In this document: one piece after another, positions 1 to 6,873 of the stretch
Layout of the letters: each line of letters opens with the position of its first letter
Numbering within the stretch: the first letter of the stretch is position 1
DNA from: Thermoleophilia bacterium
GTDB lineage: Bacteria; Actinomycetota; Thermoleophilia; Miltoncostaeales; Miltoncostaeaceae
Direction of reading: 5' to 3'
DNA length: 44,428 bases
NCBI GenBank assembly: GCA_017882585.1
Contig: JADGPF010000076.1
Coordinates: 1-44,428, forward strand
The notes under the pieces: model-generated
Databases searched by the model: none
The model's input: only the letters and a program-made list of their open reading frames with translations
What the model was told of the DNA's origin: nothing
Program-made: the position numbers and the translations under genes

Positions 1-48
1 CCCAAGCGGCGCACGCGCAAGGCCGCCCCGAAGGCCAGCGCGGAGTAG
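1..48 (+). CDS. 3' end of an unidentified gene (basic tail)
   Basis: Only the last 15 codons and a TAG stop are present. They read PKRRTRKAAPKASAE, a Lys/Arg/Ala-rich tail of the kind found at the C-terminus of DNA- or RNA-binding proteins such as histone-like proteins or topoisomerases. The family cannot be identified from this fragment. The reading frame is supported by the stop codon sitting just ahead of a strong hairpin terminator at 59-93. Confidence 0.55.
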   Translation, partial: PKRRTRKAAPKASAE

Positions 49-58
49 CTCAGCCCAT

Positions 59-93
59 CACACCACCGGTCGGAACCACCGACCGGTGGTGTG
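59..93. terminator. Bidirectional hairpin terminator
   Basis: A perfect 15-bp stem (59-73 pairing with 79-93) encloses the 5-base loop AACCA. It lies between a plus-strand stop at 48 and the minus-strand msrA stop at 102, so it can serve both converging genes. No clear T-tract follows on either strand, as is common in GC-rich genomes. Confidence 0.8.
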
Positions 94-101
94 GGCGTGG
101 A

Positions 102-779
102 CTATGTCGCCGGAGTGTCGGCGGGGGTCCCCGCCACGCCGACGCCAATTGGGCAGGTGACGCCGGTGCCGCCAAGACCGCAGTACCCGTTGGGCACCTT
201 CGACAGGTACTGCTGGTGGTACGGCTCGGCGTAGTAGAACGGGCCGGCGGGCACGATTTCCGTCGTGATCGCCCCGAACCCGGCAGCGCTCAGGCGCGCC
301 TGGTACGCCGCGCGCGACTGCTCGGCAGCCTGTCGCTGGACGTCGGAGAAGGTGTAGACCTCCGATCGATACTGCGTCCCAACGTCGTTGCCTTGGCGCA
401 TGCCCTGGGTGGGGTTGTGGTGCTCCCAAAACGCCTGTAGCAGCGCCTCGTAGCTAATCCGGGCCGGATCAAACGCAACCAAGACGACCTCATTGTGCCC
501 GGTCCGCCCCGAGCAGACCTCGTCATAGGTCGGGTTCGGCGTCACGCCCCCCGCGTAGCCGACGGCGGTCGTGATGACGCCCTCGAGCTGCCAAAAGACC
601 CGCTCGGCACCCCAGAAGCACCCCATCCCGAACATCGCGGTCTCCGAACCGGCCGGAAATGGACCGACGAGCGGGGTTCCCAGCACGTCGTGGACGGCAG
701 GCACCGGCATCGGATGGTCCCGTCCGGGCAGCGCCGACTCGGCGCTCGGCAGCTTGGTCTTGTCGCGAAAGAGTCCCAT
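102..779 (-). CDS. msrA: Peptide methionine-(S)-S-oxide reductase MsrA
   Basis: MsrA reduces methionine-S-sulfoxide in oxidised proteins, using thioredoxin as electron donor, in the cytoplasm. The 225-residue product has the catalytic motif GCFWG at residues 53-57 with nucleophile Cys54, and likely resolving cysteines Cys200 and Cys209 in the C-terminal segment [15 protein letters not shown]...TCP. About 45 residues precede the core domain; this extension is seen in several bacterial MsrA proteins. The start at 779 is supported by a TAGCGT hexamer only 6 bases upstream, which suggests a leaderless message. It lies downstream of the cysteine operon on the same strand, but a 105-base gap and its own promoter-like box argue for separate transcription. 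Confidence 0.95.
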   Translation of the reverse strand: MGLFRDKTKLPSAESALPGRDHPMPVPAVHDVLGTPLVGPFPAGSETAMFGMGCFWGAERVFWQLEGVITTAVGYAGGVTPNPTYDEVCSGRTGHNEVVLVAFDPARISYEALLQAFWEHHNPTQGMRQGNDVGTQYRSEVYTFSDVQRQAAEQSRAAYQARLSAAGFGAITTEIVPAGPFYYAEPYHQQYLSKVPNGYCGLGGTGVTCPIGVGVAGTPADTPAT

Positions 780-785
780 TCTTCG

Positions 786-791
786 ACGCTA
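786..791 (-). promoter_or_regulatory. Putative -10 box of msrA (leaderless)
   Basis: The minus strand reads TAGCGT, matching the TANNNT form of a -10 hexamer, and ends 6 bases before the msrA ATG. Transcription would begin at or next to the start codon. No convincing -35 is visible. Confidence 0.4.
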
Positions 792-884
792 GCGGGCGAG
801 CCTCGGCGCGTCCAGACGGATCGGCACCAACCGACGTCGCGCGCCGGCGCCGCGATCACAAGCCGCACGCACCCCGACATTGAC

Positions 885-1301
885 CTACGGCTCGAGGATC
901 TCGACCGGCTCTTCGGTGACCGCGGATTCGGCCGGCTGGTCGCGCCGCAGACGGAACGCACGAATCTCCGGGGCATCCCGATCCGCCAGCGAGACGATCA
1001 GGTAGAGCGTCTGTCCGAAGAACGCGAGCTCGACGTCGGTCCGCGACGGGTACGCCGCCGATCGGGTATGCGAGTGATAGATCGCCAGTAGGTCCTCACC
1101 GGCGTCATCGATCGCGTCCATGAGCTGCATCTGTTGACGCGGGTCCATGACATACATGAACGGGCTCGCTTCGGTGTTCGTTGCCCGGTGCACCGAGGTC
1201 GCGACGCCGTGGCGGCCCCCGATCATCCCGCAGCATTCGTTGGGGAGGTCTGCGACCGCATGGGAGATCAGCTCGTCGGCGAGCTCGGGGGGGAGCCGCA
1301 C
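885..1301 (-). CDS. mec: JAB/JAMM metalloprotease, Mec-like (CysO-processing)
   Basis: This 138-residue protein is a zinc-dependent JAB (MPN/JAMM) isopeptidase. It shows the upstream glutamate in PNECCGMIGG and the zinc-binding pattern H-x-H-x7-S-x2-D in HSHTRSAAYPSRTD. In Mycobacterium tuberculosis, Mec releases cysteine from the CysO-cysteine adduct made by CysM. I chose GTG at 1301, two bases past the cysM stop, because residues further upstream in this frame are the shadow of cysM; the domain begins MRLPPELADELISHA. Its place last in a thiF-cysO-cysM-mec operon makes the sulfur-carrier role the best inference. It could also trim the C-terminal tail of CysO. Confidence 0.85.
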   Translation of the reverse strand: MRLPPELADELISHAVADLPNECCGMIGGRHGVATSVHRATNTEASPFMYVMDPRQQMQLMDAIDDAGEDLLAIYHSHTRSAAYPSRTDVELAFFGQTLYLIVSLADRDAPEIRAFRLRRDQPAESAVTEEPVEILEP

Positions 1302-1303
1302 GG

Positions 1304-2269
1304 CTACCAGAACAGCCCGCGTTCGAGGGTATCTTCGACATCGTCGAGATCGCCGGTCCAAATCCCGGCAGACAGGTACTTCCACCCCCCGTCGCACACG
1401 ATCCCGACGATCGTGCCGTGGTCCATCCGCGCGGCGAGACGGGCACACGTGTGGACAACGGCGCCCGAGGAGATGCCGGCGAAGATGCCCTCCTCGCTCG
1501 ACAGCCGGCGAGTCATCACCAGGGCGTCCCGATTGCCGACAAGCAGCTTGCGGTCCAAGCGCGAGAGGTCGAGGATCGGGGGGACGAAGCCGTCGTCCAG
1601 GCTGCGTAGGCCACTCACCGGATCGCCCTGCAGCGGCTCGCAGGCGACGACCTGGATCTCCGGGCGATGCTCCTTCAGGCGCGCCGAGCAGCCCATCAGG
1701 GTGCCACCGGTGCCCAGACCCGCGACGAAGACGTCCAGCTCGGGACAGTCCCGGATGATCTCGGCCGCGGTCCCTTCATAGTGGGCGCGTGGGTTCGCCG
1801 GGTTGCCGTACTGGAACGGCATGAACACGCCGTTCTCCGCGGCGAGGCGCTTGGCGACCTCGACGGCCCCGTTCGACCCGAACTCGCCATCAGTCGGCAC
1901 GATCTCGGCGCCGTAGAGCCGCAGCAGCGCCGTGCGCTCCTCGGTGACATTCTCGGGCATCACCGCGACGAGCCGGTATCCCTTGACCCGACAGATCATG
2001 GCGAGGGCGATACCGGTGTTGCCCGATGTCGGCTCCATGATCGTGTCGCCACGCGAGATCAGACCGCGGCGCTCGGCATCGTCGATCAGCGATTGGGCGG
2101 TGCGGTCCTTGATCGAACCGGTCGGGTTGTGGCTCTCGAGCTTGACGAGAATGCGCACTCGAGGATTGGGAGAAACATGCGACAACTCGACCATCGGCGT
2201 GTTGCCGATGGTCCCGAGCACGTCGGACGCGATCGGCACCGTCGTGGGGATGCCGAGTTCAGGGCTCAT
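1304..2269 (-). CDS. cysM: CysO-dependent cysteine synthase CysM (O-phosphoserine type)
   Basis: A 321-residue fold-type II PLP enzyme. The PLP lysine is Lys54 in NPTGSIKDR, the phosphate loop is PTSGNTG (residues 81-87), and GLGTGGT lies at 185-191. The segment LRSLDDGFVP (Arg223) resembles, from memory, LRNMDEGFVP of M. tuberculosis CysM, which contains the arginine implicated in O-phosphoserine recognition. The C-terminus (WKYLSAG...SLDD-like, ending ERGLFW) also follows CysM rather than CysK. It would convert O-phosphoserine plus CysO-thiocarboxylate to a CysO-cysteine adduct. The ATG at 2269 is 9 bases after the cysO stop, and its own stop is 2 bases before mec, so the genes are co-transcribed. 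Confidence 0.93.
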   Translation of the reverse strand: MSPELGIPTTVPIASDVLGTIGNTPMVELSHVSPNPRVRILVKLESHNPTGSIKDRTAQSLIDDAERRGLISRGDTIMEPTSGNTGIALAMICRVKGYRLVAVMPENVTEERTALLRLYGAEIVPTDGEFGSNGAVEVAKRLAAENGVFMPFQYGNPANPRAHYEGTAAEIIRDCPELDVFVAGLGTGGTLMGCSARLKEHRPEIQVVACEPLQGDPVSGLRSLDDGFVPPILDLSRLDRKLLVGNRDALVMTRRLSSEEGIFAGISSGAVVHTCARLAARMDHGTIVGIVCDGGWKYLSAGIWTGDLDDVEDTLERGLFW

Positions 2270-2278
2270 TGACGTGCG

Positions 2279-2566
2279 CTAGCGCGCCGCCGACGCGCCG
2301 CCGGCCATCGCCGGGAGGATCAGGAGGGTGTCGCTCTCGCCGACAGGGGTGTCGAGCCACTCCTGCAGCCGGACATCCTCGTCGTTGACGTAGATGTTGA
2401 CGAACCGGTGCAGCTCGCCGTCGTCCGAGACCAGTTGGCTTCGGACTTCGGGGTGGGCCGAGTAGAGCGCCTCGAGCACCTCAGAGACCGTCGACCCGGG
2501 CACGGAAAGCTCCCGCACTCCGCCGACGGCGGCCCGCAGGACGGGCGGCACACGAACCGTACTCAC
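2279..2566 (-). CDS. cysO: Ubiquitin-like sulfur carrier protein CysO (MoaD/ThiS family) with C-terminal tail
   Basis: A 95-residue beta-grasp sulfur carrier. It begins MSTVRVPPVLRAAVGG and ends LLILPAMAGGASAAR. The di-glycine that would be adenylated and turned into a thiocarboxylate is followed here by five residues (ASAAR), whereas M. tuberculosis CysO ends at Gly-Gly. The tail would have to be removed before activation, and the JAB protease two genes downstream is the obvious candidate. The GTG start at 2566 overlaps the thiF stop by four bases (GTGA), indicating coupled translation. The partner CysM follows directly. MoaD or ThiS are alternatives by fold, but the operon favours CysO. Confidence 0.9.
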   Translation of the reverse strand: MSTVRVPPVLRAAVGGVRELSVPGSTVSEVLEALYSAHPEVRSQLVSDDGELHRFVNIYVNDEDVRLQEWLDTPVGESDTLLILPAMAGGASAAR

Positions 2567-3750
2567 GCGTGCACCGCCTCGGGGTGACGTCCGACCCCCG
2601 CGCACCAGGCGTCGTAGTCGCGGAACTCCAACTGCGCATCCGGCCCGCAGCCCGGGCAGTTCGGGTCGCGCCGGACCTTCAGTTCGGTAAATGACATGCC
2701 CAGCGCGTCGTAGACGAGCAGGCGCCCGGACAGCGTGTCGCCGATGCCCAGGATGACCTTGATCGCCTCGTTGGCCTGGATGTTGCCCATCACCCCGCAG
2801 AGGACCCCAAGCACCCCCGCCTCGCCGCACGACGGGGCGAGATCCGGCGGCGGCGGCTCCGGAAACAGGCACCGGTAGCACGGCCCCTCATACGGTATGA
2901 ACACCGACGCGTGACCCTCGAAGCGCAGGATGCTCGCGTGCACCAGCGGCGTACGCGTCATCAGCGCGGCATCGGCCAGCAAGTAGCGCGTCGGGAAGTT
3001 GTCCGCGCCGTCGACGATCACGTCGTAGTCGGCGATGATGTCAAGCACGTTGTCCCGGTTGATGCGCGTCGCGTGGACGTTGACCTTCACGTCCGGGTTG
3101 AGGGCCTCGATCGCGATCTTCGCCGACTCCGCCTTCAGCATCCCCACCCGGTCGGTGGTGTGGATGATCTGCCGCTGCAGGTTGCTGGCGTCGACCACGT
3201 CGTCGTCGACCAGACCGATGGTCCCGACGCCCGCGGCAGCCAGGTAGTACGCCGCCGGGGATCCGAGGCCGCCCGCGCCGATCAACAGCGCCTTGGCGCC
3301 GAGCAGCTTGAGCTGGCCCGCTTCCCCGACCTCCGGGATCAGGGTGTGGCGGCTGTAGCGCGCACGCTGCTGCGGGGTCAGCGTCTGCGGGACGACATAG
3401 TCGTGACCGGACTGCTTCCACCGCGTAAAGCCGCCCGCCAGGCTCTCGACGTGCTCATACCCCATCTCTCGCACGTTGCGCCCCGCGAGCAGCGAGCGGA
3501 AGCCGCCTGCACACACCAGCACGATGGGCTGGTCGGGGGTGGCGACGCCGGCGATTCGGCTCTCGAGATACCCTCGAGGGACGTGCACCGCACCGGGGAT
3601 GTGCCCTTCATCCCATTCGGACTGCTCGCGGACATCGATGAGCACCGGCGGTGCGCCGTCGCCGCCGAGCCGGTCGGCCAGTTCGGCAACCTGCACCTCT
3701 GGGATCTCAGCCCGGGCTGCAGCGAGAAGGTCCTGATAGGTCTGAGCCAT
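2563..3750 (-). CDS. moeZ: Rhodanese-ThiF fusion: sulfur-carrier adenylyltransferase/sulfurtransferase (MoeZ-like)
   Basis: This 395-residue enzyme should adenylate the C-terminus of CysO and hand it sulfur. The rhodanese domain is N-terminal (about 15-118) with active Cys80 in the loop CAGGFRS. The E1-like ThiF/MoeB domain spans about 125-395, with nucleotide loop GAGGLGS at 158-164, the conserved RQ at 193-194, and zinc ligands Cys291/Cys294 and Cys365/Cys368. In the well-known MoeZ/MoeBR/MOCS3 proteins the rhodanese is at the C-terminus, so the order here is swapped. It is the first gene of the cysteine operon, and a TATAAT box overlapped by a palindrome lies upstream. Confidence 0.9.
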   Translation of the reverse strand: MAQTYQDLLAAARAEIPEVQVAELADRLGGDGAPPVLIDVREQSEWDEGHIPGAVHVPRGYLESRIAGVATPDQPIVLVCAGGFRSLLAGRNVREMGYEHVESLAGGFTRWKQSGHDYVVPQTLTPQQRARYSRHTLIPEVGEAGQLKLLGAKALLIGAGGLGSPAAYYLAAAGVGTIGLVDDDVVDASNLQRQIIHTTDRVGMLKAESAKIAIEALNPDVKVNVHATRINRDNVLDIIADYDVIVDGADNFPTRYLLADAALMTRTPLVHASILRFEGHASVFIPYEGPCYRCLFPEPPPPDLAPSCGEAGVLGVLCGVMGNIQANEAIKVILGIGDTLSGRLLVYDALGMSFTELKVRRDPNCPGCGPDAQLEFRDYDAWCAGVGRHPEAVHA

Positions 3751-3785
3751 CTGCGTCTCCAGTAGCGGTGGCGGAAGAGACAGAA

Positions 3786-3803
3786 AATACCGCGGGTATT
3801 ATA
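3786..3803 (-). promoter_or_regulatory. Palindromic operator over the -10 box of the cysteine operon
   Basis: On the minus strand a perfect TATAAT (3803-3798) sits about 50 bases ahead of the thiF start. Overlapping it is the inverted repeat AATACC-GCG-GGTATT (3786-3800), which covers the -10 and the expected start point, a typical repressor position. A TAGACT at 3802-3807 could act as -10 for the divergent plus-strand gene, so both genes may be controlled together. The regulator is unknown; a sulfur- or Fe-S-responsive Rrf2-family factor is only a guess. Confidence 0.55.
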
Positions 3804-3830
3804 GACTTTTCTTCATCCCCGCAGGGCGCC

Positions 3831-3836
3831 TACGCT
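3831..3836 (+). promoter_or_regulatory. Putative -10 box of the 3846 gene
   Basis: TACGCT fits TANNNT and ends 9 bases before the ATG at 3846. TAGACT at 3802-3807 is an alternative that would give a leader of about 30 bases. Confidence 0.3.
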
Positions 3837-3845
3837 GTGCGGGAC

Positions 3846-4124
3846 ATGACACGGGCACCAATCCCCAAGAGTGCGTTCGCGAACGCCGATGGACGCGTCC
3901 GCTGCCCCACCCCCGACTGCTGGGGGGATCTGCTGATGTTTCCGACAGGTGAACGGGATGCCGAGGGGGTGCCCGCCTTCCAGCCATATACCGCGTGTCC
4001 GCTGTGCGGAACCGTGTTTGACATCGAACAGGACATGAATGACCGGGATCTCTTTCTCAGGGTGGCCTGGCTACGGGCCAACCCCTGGCATGAGCCGGAT
4101 GCTCCGATCCCGAACGCATCGTAG
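3846..4124 (+). CDS. Small zinc-ribbon-like protein of unknown function
   Basis: A 92-residue protein I do not recognise. Four cysteines form two knuckle-like pairs, Cys20-x4-Cys25 (RCPTPDC) and Cys51-x2-Cys54 (CPLC), which together look like a small zinc ribbon. The rest is acidic and Trp-rich, with no membrane segment or signal peptide. It is divergently transcribed from the cysteine operon and shares its palindromic promoter region, which hints at, but does not prove, a link to sulfur or metal metabolism. The ATG was chosen because upstream codons of this frame lie in the promoter and in antisense thiF. Confidence 0.6.
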   Translation: MTRAPIPKSAFANADGRVRCPTPDCWGDLLMFPTGERDAEGVPAFQPYTACPLCGTVFDIEQDMNDRDLFLRVAWLRANPWHEPDAPIPNAS

Positions 4125-4157
4125 CCGGTCGGCCGCGCGCGCGACTCGAGCTTCGGG

Positions 4158-4385
4158 TTACTCGAATTCGCCGAACAGCGGTCCGAACAGGGCAGCCCAT
4201 CGTCCGGGCGTCATCCCGAGCTGCGCGGGGCCCGCGGCGCGCGCGAGATCATCGAGGTCCCGGAACTCGGCGTCCGCGTCGACGCGCCCGGCAAGGAGCA
4301 CCGCCACACGCGGCTCGAGTCCGGCCGACGTGGCCTGCGCAATGATGTCGACGCCGGTCAGCGGGCGGTCGTAGGTTCCGTCCAT
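4158..4385 (-). CDS. Small acidic hypothetical protein
   Basis: A 75-residue product (MDGTYDRPLTGVDIIAQ...LFGPLFGEFE) with no family I recognise and no transmembrane segment. It is Ala- and Leu-rich, probably helical. Support for it being real is a TAACAT hexamer (4392-4397, minus strand) ending 6 bases before the ATG, matching the leaderless promoter pattern seen elsewhere in the window, and the absence of a better gene in this interval. It converges on the zinc-ribbon gene and diverges from rarA. Confidence 0.45.
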   Translation of the reverse strand: MDGTYDRPLTGVDIIAQATSAGLEPRVAVLLAGRVDADAEFRDLDDLARAAGPAQLGMTPGRWAALFGPLFGEFE

Positions 4386-4391
4386 GCCCTG

Positions 4392-4397
4392 ATGTTA
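4392..4397 (-). promoter_or_regulatory. Putative -10 box of the 4385 gene
   Basis: The minus strand reads TAACAT, ending 6 bases before the ATG at 4385. This fits a leaderless arrangement; no -35 is evident. Confidence 0.3.
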
Positions 4398-4503
4398 CGA
4401 CGTCCCTGATGCCGCCCGAGGCGCATGCCATCGTGTGGGCCATGCAGCCGAGCGTCGCGCGTGAGTCCGGGCGAACCCCGTCGCCGATCAGCGGCGAGGT
4501 CGC

Positions 4504-5856
4504 ATGATGGCCACGCCGGGTGGACCTCCTCCCGGTGAGGACCTGTTCGGCGACCTTGTCGGACAGCGGCTCGCGACGGCCGGCCCGCTTGCGGCACGCA
4601 TGCGCCCGAGCGAGGCGTCCGAGCTCGTCGGACAGCACGCGCTTCTCGGCACTGACGGGTTCCTCGGGCGGGCGATCGCCGAGGATCGGGTCCCGTCGCT
4701 GATCCTCTATGGCCCTCCCGGATCCGGCAAGACGACCATCGCGCGGATCATCGCGAGCTCAACCCGCGCGCAGTTCGTCGAGCTGTCCGCGACGCAGGCG
4801 AGCATCGCCGATGTGCGCGCGGCGCTGGCGCAAGCACGGGACCGCCTTGCCGGCGGCGGGCGTACCGTGCTGTTCATCGACGAGATTCATCGGTTCAACA
4901 AGGGCCAGCAGGACGCGCTGCTCCCGGCCGTCGAGAATGGGATCGTCACCCTTGTCGGCGCCACGACCGAAAACCCGTACTACGAGGTCAACTCCGCACT
5001 GATCTCCCGGATGCGGGTCATGGTGCTCGAACGGCTGGCCGACCCCGACCTGCAGCTGCTGCTCGAGCGCGCGCTGACAGATCCGCGCGGCCTGGGCGAC
5101 CGCGTCAGGCTGGACGACGACGCTCGCGCCGCGATCGTCGTGCGCGCCAACGGCGATGCGCGATCGGCGCTGAACCTGCTCGAAGCCGCGGCACTCGCGA
5201 CGCCCGACCGCCAGACGATCACCCTCTCCGTGGTCGAAGGCGCGGCCGGCGGTCGTGCGATCCCCTACGACCGATCCGGCGACGCGCACTACGACACGAT
5301 CTCGGCATTCATCAAGTCCGTACGCGGCAGCGACCCCGACGCGGCGATCTACTACCTGGCGGTGATGATCGCCGGCGGCGAGGACCCGAAGTTCATCGCG
5401 CGCCGGATCGTCGTCGCCGCGAGCGAGGACGTGGGCAACGCGGACCCGCAGGCGCTGGTGGTCGCGACCGCGGCCGCGCGTGCCGTCGAATTCGTCGGCC
5501 TACCCGAATGCCGCATCAACCTCGCCCAGGCGACGATCTACCTCGCGCTGGCCCCGAAATCGGACGCAAGCTACCGGGCCGTCGACGCGGCGCTGGACCA
5601 TATCGACCGCCACGGCCCCCAACGGCCGCCTGTGGCGTTGCGCGACGCCAGCCGACCCAACGCGCGACACTTCGGGCACGGCGAGGGGTACCAGAACCCG
5701 CACCGGTCCCGGGACGGGGTGCTCGACGAGTCGTTGCTGCCCGATGAGCTCACCGGGCAGCGATTCTTCCATGCCGGTCCACGCGGCGTCGAGGCGAACC
5801 GTGCCGAGCGGCTCGCCGCGCTACGCGGGCCCGACGACGCGCCGACCCCCTTCTAG
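4504..5856 (+). CDS. rarA: Replication-associated recombination protein RarA (MgsA) AAA+ ATPase
   Basis: A 450-residue clamp-loader-like ATPase that acts at stalled forks and single-strand/double-strand junctions. Walker A is GPPGSGKT at 70-77, Walker B is [10 protein letters not shown] at about 122-131, and the sensor segment reads [15 protein letters not shown]. The C-terminal tetramerisation region includes [25 protein letters not shown]-type sequence and the typical ending NPHRSRDG...LLPDEL. Length and motifs match the RarA/WRNIP1 family. The start is ATGATG at 4504, and either ATG could be used. The intergenic stretch upstream (4386-4503) is shared with the divergent small gene. Confidence 0.95.
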   Translation: MMATPGGPPPGEDLFGDLVGQRLATAGPLAARMRPSEASELVGQHALLGTDGFLGRAIAEDRVPSLILYGPPGSGKTTIARIIASSTRAQFVELSATQASIADVRAALAQARDRLAGGGRTVLFIDEIHRFNKGQQDALLPAVENGIVTLVGATTENPYYEVNSALISRMRVMVLERLADPDLQLLLERALTDPRGLGDRVRLDDDARAAIVVRANGDARSALNLLEAAALATPDRQTITLSVVEGAAGGRAIPYDRSGDAHYDTISAFIKSVRGSDPDAAIYYLAVMIAGGEDPKFIARRIVVAASEDVGNADPQALVVATAAARAVEFVGLPECRINLAQATIYLALAPKSDASYRAVDAALDHIDRHGPQRPPVALRDASRPNARHFGHGEGYQNPHRSRDGVLDESLLPDELTGQRFFHAGPRGVEANRAERLAALRGPDDAPTPF

Positions 5857-5886
5857 CGCCGCGCCCACAGCCGCTTGTGCGTCGGG

Positions 5887-5892
5887 TACCGT
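5887..5892 (+). promoter_or_regulatory. Putative -10 box of yqeY
   Basis: TACCGT ends 6 bases before the ATG at 5899, giving a leaderless arrangement. No Shine-Dalgarno sequence precedes that ATG, which supports this reading. Confidence 0.4.
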
Positions 5893-5898
5893 GAAACC

Positions 5899-6357
5899 AT
5901 GACCTCGTCTGATGACCTCGCCGCGCGCCTCGACGCCGACGCCACGCAGGCGCTGCGGGACGGCGACAAGCTGCGGCTGTCAGTGCTCCGACGCGCCCGG
6001 GCGGATTTCAAGAACGCCGAGATCGATGCCCGCGGCACCGACGCCGCCCCTGACGCGGTCCGGGTACTGCAGGGGTTGGCCAAGCGCCATCGGGAGTCGA
6101 TCGCGCAGTTCACCGCAGGCGGCCGCCAGGATCTGGTCGACCAGGAGACGGCCGAGTTGGCCATCGTTGAGGAGTACCTGCCGGCCCAGGCATCCGACGC
6201 CGAAATCGAGGCGGTGGTGCGGCAGGTCATCGCCGACGCCGGGATCAACGACCCCAAGCAGCTCGGCAAGGTGATGCGCCCCGCGCTCGAGCAGCTCGGC
6301 GCCGGCGCCGATGGCGGCCGGGTACGCGCAATCGCCCAGCAGGTGCTCGGCGGGTGA
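5899..6357 (+). CDS. yqeY: GatB/YqeY domain protein
   Basis: A 152-residue member of the YqeY family, which shares the helical tail domain of GatB, a subunit of the tRNA-dependent amidotransferase. Diagnostic segments are LRLSVLRRARADFKNAEID near the N-terminus, EYLPAQASDAEIEAVV in the middle and GKVMRPALEQLGAGADG...IAQQVLGG at the end. The molecular role is not established; tRNA contact has been proposed from the GatB homology. I chose ATG 5899 (MTSSDDL) over the upstream in-frame ATG because the latter falls ahead of the promoter-like TACCGT. Its stop overlaps the next gene by four bases. Confidence 0.9.
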   Translation: MTSSDDLAARLDADATQALRDGDKLRLSVLRRARADFKNAEIDARGTDAAPDAVRVLQGLAKRHRESIAQFTAGGRQDLVDQETAELAIVEEYLPAQASDAEIEAVVRQVIADAGINDPKQLGKVMRPALEQLGAGADGGRVRAIAQQVLGG

Positions 6358-6869
6358 GGACCGGCCGGCTGCCACGCGGGGTCGTTCCCGTCACGCCCGA
6401 TTCGGGCCAGGAATCGGTCTGGGACTACCCCCGTCCACCGCGCCTGGAGCCGAGCGACAAACACGTCGTTGTTGTCCTCGGTGGCCAGGTCATCGCCGAT
6501 TCCCGGCGCACGTTCCGGGTTCTCGAAACCAGCCATCCGCCCGGGTACTACATCCCGCTCTCCGACTGGCATCCGGGCGCGTTGGTCCCCGTCGCAGGTT
6601 CGAGCGTGTGCGAGTGGAAGGGCGCGGCCCGGTACTTCGATGTCCACGGCGGCGGCGCGACCGCCCCCCGCGGCGCGTGGGGATATCCGAGCCCCGCGCA
6701 GGCCTTCGCCGCCCTCGCGGATTGCGCGTCGGTATACCCTGCGCTGATGGACCGCTGCGAGCTCGACGGCGTCGCGGTCGAACCGCAGGAGGGCGAGTTC
6801 TACGGTGGCTGGCTCACCCCGGACATCGTCGGGCCGTGTAAGGGCGCCCCCGGAACATGGGGCTGGTAA
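6354..6869 (+). CDS. DUF427 domain protein
   Basis: A 171-residue protein matching the DUF427 family of small beta-rich proteins. Typical features are the central HPPGYYIPLSDW segment, SSVCEWKGAARYFDV with the SxCxWKG signature, and the ending EGEFYGGWLTPDIVGPCKG. The biochemical activity of the family is not firmly established. The GTG start overlaps the yqeY stop (GTGA), so translation is coupled. The thyX-like gene begins a few bases after its stop, which makes yqeY-DUF427-thyX-DUF1385 one transcription unit. Confidence 0.9.
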   Translation: MRTGRLPRGVVPVTPDSGQESVWDYPRPPRLEPSDKHVVVVLGGQVIADSRRTFRVLETSHPPGYYIPLSDWHPGALVPVAGSSVCEWKGAARYFDVHGGGATAPRGAWGYPSPAQAFAALADCASVYPALMDRCELDGVAVEPQEGEFYGGWLTPDIVGPCKGAPGTWGW

Positions 6870-6873
6870 GGCG

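Noticed and set aside
3875-3884. GTTCGCGAAC as a LexA-like site
   Set aside because: The half sites are in the inverted order and the palindrome lies inside the 3846 gene.
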